From NCBI GenBank assembly GCA_025451135.1, contig JANWKW010000075.1, positions 1 through 13,977 of the forward strand: a stretch of DNA of 13,977 nucleotides, in the 5' to 3' direction. A program made the translations under genes and the position numbers. Origin of the DNA: Vulcanimicrobiia bacterium (GTDB taxonomy: Bacteria > Vulcanimicrobiota > Vulcanimicrobiia > Vulcanimicrobiales > Vulcanimicrobiaceae). The notes under the pieces are model-generated. The model worked only from the letters and a program-made list of their open reading frames with translations, did not search any database and was not told the origin of the DNA. The number at the start of each line of letters is the position of its first letter. Positions within the stretch are counted from its first letter, which is position 1. Shown piece after piece: positions 6,992-13,977 of the stretch.

Positions 6992-8962
6992 ATGGCGAAG
7001 ACTCTCGATAGACGGGTTGAGTTCACGGTACGCGGCGTCGTCATCGGCGCCCTCATCACCCTCGCGTTCACCGCAGCCAACGTCTTCCTCGGATTGAAGA
7101 TCGGCCTCACGTTCGCGTCGTCGATCCCGGCCGCGGTCATCTCGATGGCCGTGCTGCGCTGGTTCCGCGGCTCGACGATCTACGAGAACAACATCGTGCA
7201 GACCATCGCGTCGGCGGCCGGCACGCTGTCGTCCGTGATCTTCGTCTTGCCTGGACTCGTCATGATCGGCTGGTGGACGGGGTTCCCGTACTGGGAATCG
7301 TTCGCCGTCTGCGCGATCGGCGGCATCCTCGGCGTCATGTACACCATCCCGCTTCGTCGCGCGCTGGTCACCGACTCGGATCTTCCGTATCCCGAAGGCG
7401 TGGCCGCCGCCGAAGTCCTTATCGTCGGATCGAGAGACTCCGCCGCGGCCGGCGACCGCCTCGGCCTGCTGACCGTCGTCGTCGGTTCCGTCGTCTCCGC
7501 CGGGTTCGCCGCGCTCAACGCGATGGGACTGGTCGTCAACGAAGTCGACCGGATGTATTTCAAGATCGGGAATGGCGCCACCGGGATCAGCATCGGACTC
7601 TCGTTCGCGCTGCTCGGCGCCGGCCACCTGATCGGGCTCGCCGTCGGCGTGGCGATCTTCGCCGGCCTGTTCTTGAGCTGGGGCGTCCTCGTCCCGTTGC
7701 TGACCTCGCTGCATCCGGTCGCCGGGGACGTCGCGACCGTGGCCAACGACGTCTGGCGGCATCAGGTCCGGTTCATCGGCGCGGGGACGATCGGCATCGC
7801 CGCGATCTGGACGATCGTCAAGCTAGCGGTGCCGGTCTGGCGCGGGCTGCTCTCGTCGATCGAGTCCTCGCGCAAACGCGCGCACGGCGGCGACCTCGAT
7901 CTTCCGATCGCCGAACGCGATATCCCGATCGGCACCGTCGCGCTGATCTGCGCCGCCTGCATCGTCCCGCTCGCGATCCTGCTCGCGGCCTTCCTCATCG
8001 GCGGTCCGCTCAACGCCTACATCGTGCCGATCGTGATCCTCGCGATCCTCTACGTCGTGATCGTCGGATTCATCGTCGCCGCGGTGTGCGGCTATATGGC
8101 GGGCCTCATCGGTTCCTCGAACAGCCCGGTCTCCGGCCTCGGGATCCTCGCCATCCTCGGCATCTCGCTCGCGCTCTGGGGGCTGGCCCACAATTCGCCG
8201 GCGGCGGCCCAACAGGCCGCGATCGCGTTCGCGCTGTTCGTCACCGCCGTGGTCCTGTGCGTGGCGACGATCGCGAACGACAACCTGCAGGACCTCAAGA
8301 CGGGCCAGTTGATCGGCGCGAATCCGGCGCGGCAGCAAGTCGCCTTGATCGTCGGCACGCTGGTCGGCGCCGCCGTCATCCCGCCGATCCTCGACAACCT
8401 CAATCGCGCGTATGGGTTCGCGGGATCGCCGATGCACGGACTGGCCGGCACGACGCCGCTCGGCGCGCCGCAGGCGACGCTGCTCTCGACGCTTGCCAAA
8501 GGCGTCATCGGCGGCGTCGTGCCGTGGGATCTGATCGGCTACGGAGCGCTTCTCGGCCTGGCGGTCATCGCGATCGACGAGTTCCTCGTCCGCAGCAGCG
8601 GCGGCAAGCGGAAGTTCCCGCCGCTGGCCGTCGGTCTGGGCATCTACCTGCCCGCGAGCGCGACGCTCCTCGCATCGGTCGGCGCGATCGCCGGCTACTT
8701 CTACAATCGCTGGGCCGACGGGTCGACGAATCCCGACGGTGCGAAACGGTTGGGCGTCCTGCTCGCGTCGGGCCTGATCGTGGGCGAAGGTCTCTTCGGC
8801 GTGCTGATCTCGGGCGTCATCATCAAGACCGGGAGCGCGACGCCGTTCGCGGTCGTCGGCGATTCGTTCGCGCCGGCCGCATTCGTCCTCGGTACGCTCG
8901 GGTTCGCCGCGCTCGCCGTCGCGATGTATCGCTGGATCGCAACGAAGTCGCAAGAAGCGTAG
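6992..8962 (+). CDS. OPT-family oligopeptide transporter
   Basis: A polytopic inner-membrane protein of 656 aa belonging to the oligopeptide transporter (OPT) superfamily, proton-coupled importers of peptides or metal chelates. Recognition rests on the N-terminal GLKIGLTFASSIPAAVIS (34-51), ENNIVQTIASAAGT (65-78) and LPYPEGVAAAEVL, the GYMAGLIGSSNSPVSGLGIL segment in the middle, the NDNLQDLKTGQLIGA stretch and a C-terminal GLIVGEGLFGVL. About 14-16 hydrophobic helices can be traced. ATG 6992 is preferred, with an AAGG about 8 bases upstream; an in-frame ATG at 6953 would overlap the divergent lipoprotein start. The EamA exporter follows 12 bp downstream, so the two are probably one operon. 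Substrate cannot be read from sequence. Confidence 0.94.
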   Translation: MAKTLDRRVEFTVRGVVIGALITLAFTAANVFLGLKIGLTFASSIPAAVISMAVLRWFRGSTIYENNIVQTIASAAGTLSSVIFVLPGLVMIGWWTGFPYWESFAVCAIGGILGVMYTIPLRRALVTDSDLPYPEGVAAAEVLIVGSRDSAAAGDRLGLLTVVVGSVVSAGFAALNAMGLVVNEVDRMYFKIGNGATGISIGLSFALLGAGHLIGLAVGVAIFAGLFLSWGVLVPLLTSLHPVAGDVATVANDVWRHQVRFIGAGTIGIAAIWTIVKLAVPVWRGLLSSIESSRKRAHGGDLDLPIAERDIPIGTVALICAACIVPLAILLAAFLIGGPLNAYIVPIVILAILYVVIVGFIVAAVCGYMAGLIGSSNSPVSGLGILAILGISLALWGLAHNSPAAAQQAAIAFALFVTAVVLCVATIANDNLQDLKTGQLIGANPARQQVALIVGTLVGAAVIPPILDNLNRAYGFAGSPMHGLAGTTPLGAPQATLLSTLAKGVIGGVVPWDLIGYGALLGLAVIAIDEFLVRSSGGKRKFPPLAVGLGIYLPASATLLASVGAIAGYFYNRWADGSTNPDGAKRLGVLLASGLIVGEGLFGVLISGVIIKTGSATPFAVVGDSFAPAAFVLGTLGFAALAVAMYRWIATKSQEA

Positions 8963-8974
8963 TCTAAGCGGTCG

Positions 8975-9880
8975 ATGACCGCACAACGCGAGAAGCTCTT
9001 CGTCTGGCTGGCGTACGCCGGCATGTGCCTGATCTGGGGCACCACCTGGCTCGCCATCAAGGTCGGGCTGCACGCGCTCGCGCCGCTGACCGGCGTCGGC
9101 CTGCGCTTCCTGATCGCCGGCGCGTTCCTTTACGGACTGGCGGCGATCCGCGGCGAGCTGCGTCCGTGGCGCGAGGTGCCCTGGAAGCTCGTGCTGGTGC
9201 TCGCGGCTTTGCTCTTCGGCTTGAATTACATCCTCACGTACACGGCCGAGGTCAAGCTCGATTCGGGCCTGGTCGCGGTGCTGTTCAGGACGCTGCCGTT
9301 CTTCGCGTTCGCGTTCGCGCACGCCATGCTCGGAGAGCGGATCACGCCCCGCATCTGGATCGGCTCGCTGCTCGCGTTCGGCGGCGTGGTCGTCATCTCG
9401 CTGGTCGGCGAGGTCCGCGGTTCGCCCCTGTTCGCGCTGGCCGCGATCGGCGCGGCCGCCAGTTCCGCGTTCGCCAACGTCTACGCCAAGCGCCACTCCG
9501 GCCATCGCCCGTTGCTGACCTTGCCGCCGGCGATGGTGCTCGCCGGGGCGGCCGTGCTCGCGATCGGCCTGGTCGCCGAGCGCACCGACTGGGCGGTCGC
9601 GCTCTCGGGCTCGTCGCTCCTCGCGCTGCTCTACCTTTCGATCTTCGGGAGCGGCATCGCGTTCTTCCTGATGATGTGGGTGCTGCAGCGCCTGCCCGTC
9701 TCGATCGTCGGGCTCTCGTCGCTGGTCTTCCCGGTGATCGCGATCGTGGTCGGCAGCCTGTTCGGCGGCGAGCACTTCAGCTGGCGCGAGTTGTTCGGTT
9801 CCGGCCTGGTCGTGATCGGGCTGTGGCTCGCGCTACGCACGCCGCCGCCCGAAGGGGCGCCCGAAGCCGCGATCCCCTAG
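8975..9880 (+). CDS. EamA/DMT-family transporter
   Basis: A 301-aa inner-membrane protein with ten predicted helices in two tandem EamA repeats (about 10-140 and 150-290), typical of drug/metabolite transporters such as RhaT- or YdcZ-type exporters of amino acids or metabolites. The first helix carries the family motif CLIWGTTWLAIKVGL, and each repeat ends with a GG..L or SLFGGE element. It starts 12 bp after the OPT gene, with AGCGG just before the ATG, suggesting co-expression and possibly import of peptides coupled to efflux of products (inference). The stop codon sits in a CTAG that also provides the stop of the convergent lipoprotein gene. Confidence 0.93.
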   Translation: MTAQREKLFVWLAYAGMCLIWGTTWLAIKVGLHALAPLTGVGLRFLIAGAFLYGLAAIRGELRPWREVPWKLVLVLAALLFGLNYILTYTAEVKLDSGLVAVLFRTLPFFAFAFAHAMLGERITPRIWIGSLLAFGGVVVISLVGEVRGSPLFALAAIGAAASSAFANVYAKRHSGHRPLLTLPPAMVLAGAAVLAIGLVAERTDWAVALSGSSLLALLYLSIFGSGIAFFLMMWVLQRLPVSIVGLSSLVFPVIAIVVGSLFGGEHFSWRELFGSGLVVIGLWLALRTPPPEGAPEAAIP

Positions 9881-10296
9881 CGGATCTCGAACGGGACGTC
9901 TTCCTCCGTCTCGGCACCCGCGCTATTGCGGACGATCACGCGCAGCGCGTATTTCCGCACGAATACCGACGGGACGTCGAGCAGATCGACCGAGAACGCG
10001 AACCGGCCGAACTGCGTCCGCGGGACGTCGATCGAGAACAGGTTGGTGCGGACCTCGACGCTGGCGACGTTCGTGCTCGTGACGAACTGCCCGGCCCAGG
10101 TCTGGCCGCGACGCGCGACCAGCGACGAGAAATTCGCCGCAAGCAGTTCCGGCGTCGCGTCGCCTGCGCGCACCGCCGGCATCGCAGATGGAGCCGCCGC
10201 GCCGCGGGTCACGTTGGCGGGCTGCCGGGGCGGCTGCGACGCGCAGCCCGCGGCGACGACCGCGACGAGACCGAGGACGACGGATCGCACGCGCAT
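9877..10296 (-). CDS. Small lipoprotein with Ig-like beta domain
   Basis: A 139-aa protein with a probable lipoprotein signal (hydrophobic run to V14-A-A-G-C18; the position 3 before the cysteine is Ala rather than Leu, so the lipobox is acceptable but not ideal). A Pro/Ala-rich linker runs to about 50. A domain of about 80 residues of alternating beta strands follows (QFVTSTNVASVEVRTNLF, FAFSVDLLDVP, KYALRVIVRNSAG), resembling an immunoglobulin-like sandwich. I do not recognise a named family. It diverges from the PmoC-like membrane protein gene across 81 bp and converges on EamA with 4 bp shared at the stops. A role as an envelope partner of the neighbouring membrane protein is only suggested by position. 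Confidence 0.85.
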   Translation of the reverse strand: MRVRSVVLGLVAVVAAGCASQPPRQPANVTRGAAAPSAMPAVRAGDATPELLAANFSSLVARRGQTWAGQFVTSTNVASVEVRTNLFSIDVPRTQFGRFAFSVDLLDVPSVFVRKYALRVIVRNSAGAETEEDVPFEIR

Positions 10297-10364
10297 GCGG
10301 GTGAGGTCGGCGCAACGACTCCGTCTTTCCTGCTCCCCTTGAAGGTCACGCTCCGGTTCGAGCC

Positions 10365-10369
10365 AAAGG
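10365..10369 (+). promoter_or_regulatory. Ribosome binding site deciding the start at 10378
   Basis: AAAGG lies 8 bases before ATG 10378. The same frame is open far upstream, antisense to the lipoprotein gene, so this site and the onset of membrane-protein sequence fix the start. Confidence 0.6.
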
Positions 10370-10377
10370 CGAGCGCC

Positions 10378-11418
10378 ATGCGATCCGCCGCGCCACGCAG
10401 TCTCTACCTCGACTACGCCGTCGGCATCTGCAGCGTCTGGATCGCGGGCGGGTTCTTCTTGGACGCGTGGGCGCACGGCCACGTGCCGATCGAGAGCTTC
10501 TTCACGCCGTACCACGCCTTGTTCTACACCGGCATGCTCGCGATGACCGTCGTGTTCGCCGCGTTCGTGGCCCGCAACCGCGCGCGCGGCTGCGGATGGC
10601 GCGAGAGCCTGCCGCCCGGATACCGGCTCGCGGTGCTCGGGATCCCGATCTTCTTCGCCGCCGGCGTCGGCGACATGCTGTGGCACTTCTTCCTGGGCGT
10701 CGAAGAAGGCGTCGACGCGCTGCTCAGCCCGACCCACCAGCTCCTCGGCTTCGGCCTGTTCGTGCTCTCCGCCGGCCCGATCCGGTCGGTGCTCTTCGAC
10801 CGCGCGAATTCGACGACGTTCGCGAAGCAGTTCCCGCTGGTGCTGGCCTTGGCGTCGTGGCTGATCCTGGTGCATTTCGGGACCGCCTATGCGTTCGATC
10901 CGGGGGCCGGCCGCACGAACGCGCCGCCCTCGACCGCGACCTTCTCGCCCGATTACATGACGTCGATCGCGATCGGCTATTATAAGATCGCGTCCGGCGT
11001 GTTGACGATGATCCTGCAGGCCTTGATCGTGGCGGCGTTCGCGCTTTGGTCGGCTTCGCGCATCTCGCTGCGGCCCGGGTCCTACACGCTGCTCTATCTG
11101 ATCGGCACCATCCCGGCCGCCGCGGCCTTCACCAATGCCACCCCGCTGCTGGCCGTCACCGGCCTGGCGGCGCTGGCGACCGGCGTCGTCGCCGACCTGC
11201 TGGTCGCGCGGTTCGATCCCCAGCCCGAGAACGCGCGCGCCTACCGCATCTTCGCGGTGGCCGTGCCGATGACGTACGCCGCCGTCTATCTGCTCGCCGT
11301 CCTCGCGGCCGACCGTCTGTGGTGGGATTGGAACGTCGCGCTCGGCGCGTGGATGTGGACCGGCGTGGTCGGATTCGCGTTGAGCCTGATCGGCACGGCC
11401 CGGCGCGAGCCCGCGTGA
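10378..11418 (+). CDS. Polytopic membrane protein with two PmoC-like metal-ligand triads
   Basis: A 346-aa inner-membrane protein with about ten helices (near 10-30, 48-66, 83-103, 122-138, 152-172, 197-225, 235-252, 256-278, 288-310, 320-340). The end of helix 1 has D29-x3-H33 and the start of helix 2 has FFTPYH46-x2-FY. The end of helix 3 has D99-M-L-W-H103 and the start of helix 4 has LSPTH120, with E109/E110 in the loop. In PmoC of methane monooxygenase, D156/H160/H173 bind CuC and N227/H231/H245 bind CuD. Intervals are +4,+13,+53,+4,+17 here and +4,+13,+54,+4,+14 there. I infer a metal (copper or zinc) site and distant homology. It lacks the PmoC N-terminal region and has about 200 further residues. 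Its stop overlaps the GTG of a GT39 gene (GTGA), implying translational coupling. Enzyme function is unknown. Confidence 0.85.
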   Translation: MRSAAPRSLYLDYAVGICSVWIAGGFFLDAWAHGHVPIESFFTPYHALFYTGMLAMTVVFAAFVARNRARGCGWRESLPPGYRLAVLGIPIFFAAGVGDMLWHFFLGVEEGVDALLSPTHQLLGFGLFVLSAGPIRSVLFDRANSTTFAKQFPLVLALASWLILVHFGTAYAFDPGAGRTNAPPSTATFSPDYMTSIAIGYYKIASGVLTMILQALIVAAFALWSASRISLRPGSYTLLYLIGTIPAAAAFTNATPLLAVTGLAALATGVVADLLVARFDPQPENARAYRIFAVAVPMTYAAVYLLAVLAADRLWWDWNVALGAWMWTGVVGFALSLIGTARREPA

Positions 11419-12938
11419 TCGAGCGCATCGGGATCGCCCGCATCGTCGCGGTCGCGACCTTCCTCGCGCACCTCGCGACGCTCTCGCGCTACGGCTACTT
11501 CCGCGACGAGTTGTACTTCATCGCGTGCGCCCGCCACCTGGCCTGGGGCTACGTCGACCAGCCGCCGCTGGTCGCGTTCGCGGCTTGGCTCGCGACGCCG
11601 TTCGCGTTCGACCTGATCGCGATCCGGATCTTGCCGGCGCTCGCATCGGCGCTGGCCGCCGGCCTGGCGGTCGTCGTCGCGCGCGAACTCGGGGGCGGAC
11701 GCTTCGCCCAGTGGCTGGCCGGCGTCGCGGTCGCGCTGCTGCCGGCGTTTCTCTTGCTCGGCAACACGCTCACGACGACCTCGTTCGAATCGCTTTCGTG
11801 GCTGCTCGCGATCTGGTGCACCATCCGGATCGTCCGCGGCGGACCCGTCTGGTGGTGGGCGCTCCTGGGCGTCGCGTTCGCGTTCGGCCTGTACGGCAAA
11901 TACTCGATCGCACTGCTCGCCATCGCGCTACCCCTGGGTCTGCTGGCGACGCGCGAGCGACGCGCACTCGCGACGCCGTGGCTCTTGGCCGCGATCGCCG
12001 TCGCGCTCGCGCTGACCGCGCCGAACCTTCTCTGGCAGGCCTCGCACGGCTGGCCGATGGTCGCGGTCCTGCACGGCGATGCGGCCGGACGGCACGCCTT
12101 CAACACCGGTGTCGCGCTGGAGTATCGCGATCTCTGGACCAACGCCGTCGCGTTCGCGCTCGAACAAGTGCTGTACACCGATCCGCTCGCCGTGCCGGTC
12201 TGGATCGCCGGTCTGGCCGCGCCGTTCTTCATGCCGAAACTGCGCGAGCTGCGATTCCTGACGATCGCGTATCTGGCGCTGTTCGCGATCGCGGTAGTGC
12301 TGGCGGCGAAGGGCTACTACATCATCGGCGTCTACGGCGGGCTGCTGGCGGTCGGAGCGGTCGCGGTCGAATCGGCCGCCGGCTGGCTGCGCGCGACCGC
12401 GTTCGTCGCGCTCGCGGCGGTCGGCGCGATCGTCGCGCCGATCTCGCTGCCGGTCCTGCCGATCGCGCAGTACGTAGCGTATTCGAACGCGCTGCATATG
12501 GCCGGCACGCCGCCCCGCCTGACCCAGCCGGTGTATGCCGAGATGTTCGGCTGGGAGCGGCTGGCGCGGACCGTCGCCGGCGTCTATCGCTCGCTGCCCC
12601 CCTCGCGACGCGCGCGCGCGACCGTCTACGCCGACACCTATGCGGACGCCGGAGCGATCGACCTGTTCGGACCGCGCTACGGTCTCCCGGGCGCGATCTC
12701 CGGCCAGAACAGCTACTGGCTCTGGGGCACGCGCGGGAACGACGGCTCGACGCTGATCGCGATCGGCGCGACCCGCATCGCGATCCTGCAGCGCTACTAC
12801 GGCTCGTGCGCGCTCGCGACGACCTCGAACGAACCGCTCAAGTGGGTCGTCGAAGGCCCCGATCCGATCTACGTGTGCACGCATCCGCGCGCGTCGCTCG
12901 ACGCGATCTGGCCGGACCTGCGCTGGTACGGCGCCTAA
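11415..12938 (+). CDS. Glycosyltransferase family 39 / ArnT-PMT-like membrane enzyme
   Basis: A 507-aa polytopic protein of the dolichyl-phosphate-mannose-protein mannosyltransferase type (PMT_2), which moves sugars from polyprenyl-phosphate donors onto lipid or protein acceptors at the outer face of the inner membrane. After the first helix comes the acidic catalytic-type motif YFRDELYF (D31-E32), then GYVDQPPL (45-52), both typical of the first periplasmic loop of GT39/ArnT enzymes. About ten to twelve helices run to residue 360, followed by a soluble C-terminal region of about 145 residues. The start is GTG 11415, overlapping the TGA of the upstream membrane protein by 4 bases, so translation is probably coupled. 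Sugar and acceptor cannot be told. The gene ends 15 bp before the end of a convergent gene. Confidence 0.93.
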   Translation: MIERIGIARIVAVATFLAHLATLSRYGYFRDELYFIACARHLAWGYVDQPPLVAFAAWLATPFAFDLIAIRILPALASALAAGLAVVVARELGGGRFAQWLAGVAVALLPAFLLLGNTLTTTSFESLSWLLAIWCTIRIVRGGPVWWWALLGVAFAFGLYGKYSIALLAIALPLGLLATRERRALATPWLLAAIAVALALTAPNLLWQASHGWPMVAVLHGDAAGRHAFNTGVALEYRDLWTNAVAFALEQVLYTDPLAVPVWIAGLAAPFFMPKLRELRFLTIAYLALFAIAVVLAAKGYYIIGVYGGLLAVGAVAVESAAGWLRATAFVALAAVGAIVAPISLPVLPIAQYVAYSNALHMAGTPPRLTQPVYAEMFGWERLARTVAGVYRSLPPSRRARATVYADTYADAGAIDLFGPRYGLPGAISGQNSYWLWGTRGNDGSTLIAIGATRIAILQRYYGSCALATTSNEPLKWVVEGPDPIYVCTHPRASLDAIWPDLRWYGA

Positions 12939-12953
12939 GGCCGGCTACGGCGG

Positions 12954-13277
12954 CTAGCGGCTGCCGATCTCGATCAGACAGTTCGCGTGGATCGTGAACG
13001 ACGCGCCCGGATGGCGCGACGGTACGACGATCGTCTTGGATTGGGTGCGTCCGCAGCCGGCGATCTCGAAGGTCAGCTTTCCCGGCACGTTGTCGTAATC
13101 GAAGATCAGCGTCTTGCCCAGCGGCACGAACCCGGTCTGGGTCACGCCGTCGGCGACGAACTTCGCGTTCACCGGCGCGCCGCGCGCATAGACGGCGATC
13201 GTGTAGACCGGAGGCGGCGTCGCCGCGATGCCGGCGACGAGCGCCAGGGTCGCGCAGGCCCGTCCGATAGCGTTCAT
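12954..13277 (-). CDS. Small secreted protein, unknown function
   Basis: A 107-aa protein with a signal peptide at about 1-20 (MNAIGRACATLALVAGIAA). The predicted mature part is mostly beta strand (YTIAVYARGAPVNAKFVADG, KLTFEIAGC, SFTIHANCLIEI), with two cysteines, C75 and C100, that may form a disulfide. I do not recognise the family; it looks like a small periplasmic beta-sandwich. ATG 13277 is preferred over an in-frame ATG at 13316 because a strong GGGAGG sits 6 bases before it and the signal peptide begins there. It diverges across 62 bp from the symporter gene and runs tail to tail with the glycosyltransferase. Confidence 0.85.
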   Translation of the reverse strand: MNAIGRACATLALVAGIAATPPPVYTIAVYARGAPVNAKFVADGVTQTGFVPLGKTLIFDYDNVPGKLTFEIAGCGRTQSKTIVVPSRHPGASFTIHANCLIEIGSR

Positions 13278-13283
13278 GGTCGT

Positions 13284-13289
13284 CCTCCC
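13284..13289 (-). promoter_or_regulatory. Strong ribosome binding site of the 107-aa gene
   Basis: GGGAGG on the minus strand, 6 bases before ATG 13277. It is the best Shine-Dalgarno sequence in the window and decides the start against the upstream ATG at 13316. Confidence 0.75.
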
Positions 13290-13339
13290 ACCCGCGACGT
13301 TCTGCGAGCGGGGCATCGCCTACTCCCTCGCCGAACGGG

Positions 13340-13977
13340 ATGCGCGTGCGAAAACCGGCGTTGGCCTTCCAAATCCTGATCGGGCTCGTCCTCGGCATCC
13401 TGGTCGGGTGGATCTTCTACGGCGATCCCGCGGTCGCGACGTACCTGCAGCCGGTCGGCGACATCTTCATCCGGCTGATCAAGATGATCGTCGTGCCGAT
13501 CGTCCTCTCGACCCTGATCGTCGGCGTCGCCAATGCGGGCGACGTGAAGAAGGTCGGGCGGCTGGGCGTCAAGACCCTCCTCTACTTCGAGATCGTCACC
13601 ACGCTCGCGATCCTGTTCGGCGTCTTGGTCGCCAATCTGACCCAGCCCGGTGCCGGCGTCGACGTGCATCGCCTGGCGCATGCCGATATCTCGAGCTACG
13701 TCGCGACCACCCACGCGGCGTCGTCGCACTCGTTCGTGGAGACGCTCGTCGACGTCGTGCCGACCAACGTCTTCGCCGCGATCGCGAACGGCGACATGCT
13801 CGCGGTCATCTTCTTCTCGGTCTTCTTCGGGCTGGCGCTGGCGGCCATCGGCCCCCGGGCCAAGCCGGTGATCGACGTCTTCGCCGCGATCTCGACCGCG
13901 ATGTTCTGGGTGACGAACCAGATCATGAAGTTCGCGCCGTTCGGCGTGTTCGCGCTGATCGGCGTGACCGTCAGCAA
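13340..13977 (+). CDS. Dicarboxylate/amino acid:cation symporter, DAACS family (cut by window edge)
   Basis: The first 212 residues of a protein of the GltP/DctA (PF00375) family, which usually has about 400-450 residues. These inner-membrane symporters import glutamate, aspartate or C4-dicarboxylates with Na+ or H+. Family features are the opening FQILIGLVLGILVGW (10-24), the conserved IRLIKMIVVPIVLSTLIVG segment followed by GDVKKVGRLG, PTNVFAAIANGDMLAVIFF in the middle and KFAPFGVFALI near the cut. About five helices are visible. The substrate-binding hairpins and C-terminal helices lie beyond the window, so substrate cannot be judged. ATG 13340 matches the family N-terminus; the ribosome binding site is weak. 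No stop interrupts the frame. Confidence 0.94.
   Translation, partial: MRVRKPALAFQILIGLVLGILVGWIFYGDPAVATYLQPVGDIFIRLIKMIVVPIVLSTLIVGVANAGDVKKVGRLGVKTLLYFEIVTTLAILFGVLVANLTQPGAGVDVHRLAHADISSYVATTHAASSHSFVETLVDVVPTNVFAAIANGDMLAVIFFSVFFGLALAAIGPRAKPVIDVFAAISTAMFWVTNQIMKFAPFGVFALIGVTVS

Noticed and set aside
7823..9775. 650-codon minus-strand open frame
   Set aside because: It is antisense to the OPT and EamA genes; the product is an Arg/Asp/Glu-rich shadow of membrane-protein codons.
10285..10296. ATGCGCGTGCGA found at two gene starts (10296 minus and 13340 plus)
   Set aside because: Both encode Met-Arg-Val-Arg at N-termini of unrelated proteins in a GC-rich genome. Flanking sequence does not match, so coincidence is likely.
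10355..10364. GGTTCGAGCC, resembling a tRNA T-arm
   Set aside because: The flanking bases do not form the 5-bp T stem, and no acceptor, D or anticodon arm can be folded around it.
12930..12960. GGCCGGCTACGGCGG between convergent genes as a possible terminator
   Set aside because: Only a 4-bp stem forms and there is no T-run on either strand.

Overview
The window is GC-rich (my estimate is mid-60s percent) and gene-dense, with short spacers and strong third-position G/C bias. A secretin, two lipoproteins, several Sec signal peptides and a TonB-like anchored protein point to a bacterium with an outer membrane. The apt-rel linkage, many secreted proteins of unknown function and the coding style would suit an under-studied phylum such as Eremiobacterota (WPS-2). 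That placement is inference only, since no rRNA gene or other phylogenetic marker is present. I see no mobile element, CRISPR array, tRNA or rRNA.

Layout. Positions 1-2579 (minus strand) hold apt, a small secreted protein and a bifunctional rel gene cut by the left edge, a likely co-transcribed purine-salvage and stringent-response group. Positions 2649-4857 (plus) hold a 98-aa tyrosine-rich secreted protein, a good rho-independent terminator, a TonB-like anchored protein and a threonine aldolase. Positions 4890-6374 hold an orphan secretin. It converges with, and overlaps by 20 bp, a minus-strand lipoprotein gene (6355-6954). That gene diverges across 37 bp from an OPT-family transporter (6992-8962), which is followed 12 bp later by an EamA/DMT exporter (8975-9880). 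The EamA stop shares a CTAG with the stop of a second minus-strand lipoprotein (9877-10296). Positions 10378-12938 hold a polytopic membrane protein translationally coupled (GTGA) to a GT39-type glycosyltransferase. A small secreted protein (12954-13277, minus) then diverges from a dicarboxylate/glutamate symporter cut by the right edge.

The most notable gene is the 346-aa membrane protein at 10378-11418. It carries two metal-ligand-like triads, D29/H33/H46 and D99/H103/H120. Their spacing and placement at helix ends closely follow the CuC (D156/H160/H173) and CuD (N227/H231/H245) sites of PmoC, the C subunit of particulate methane monooxygenase. No pmoA- or pmoB-like gene is nearby. It is a candidate member of an uncharacterised PmoC-related family, here paired with a lipid-linked-sugar glycosyltransferase.
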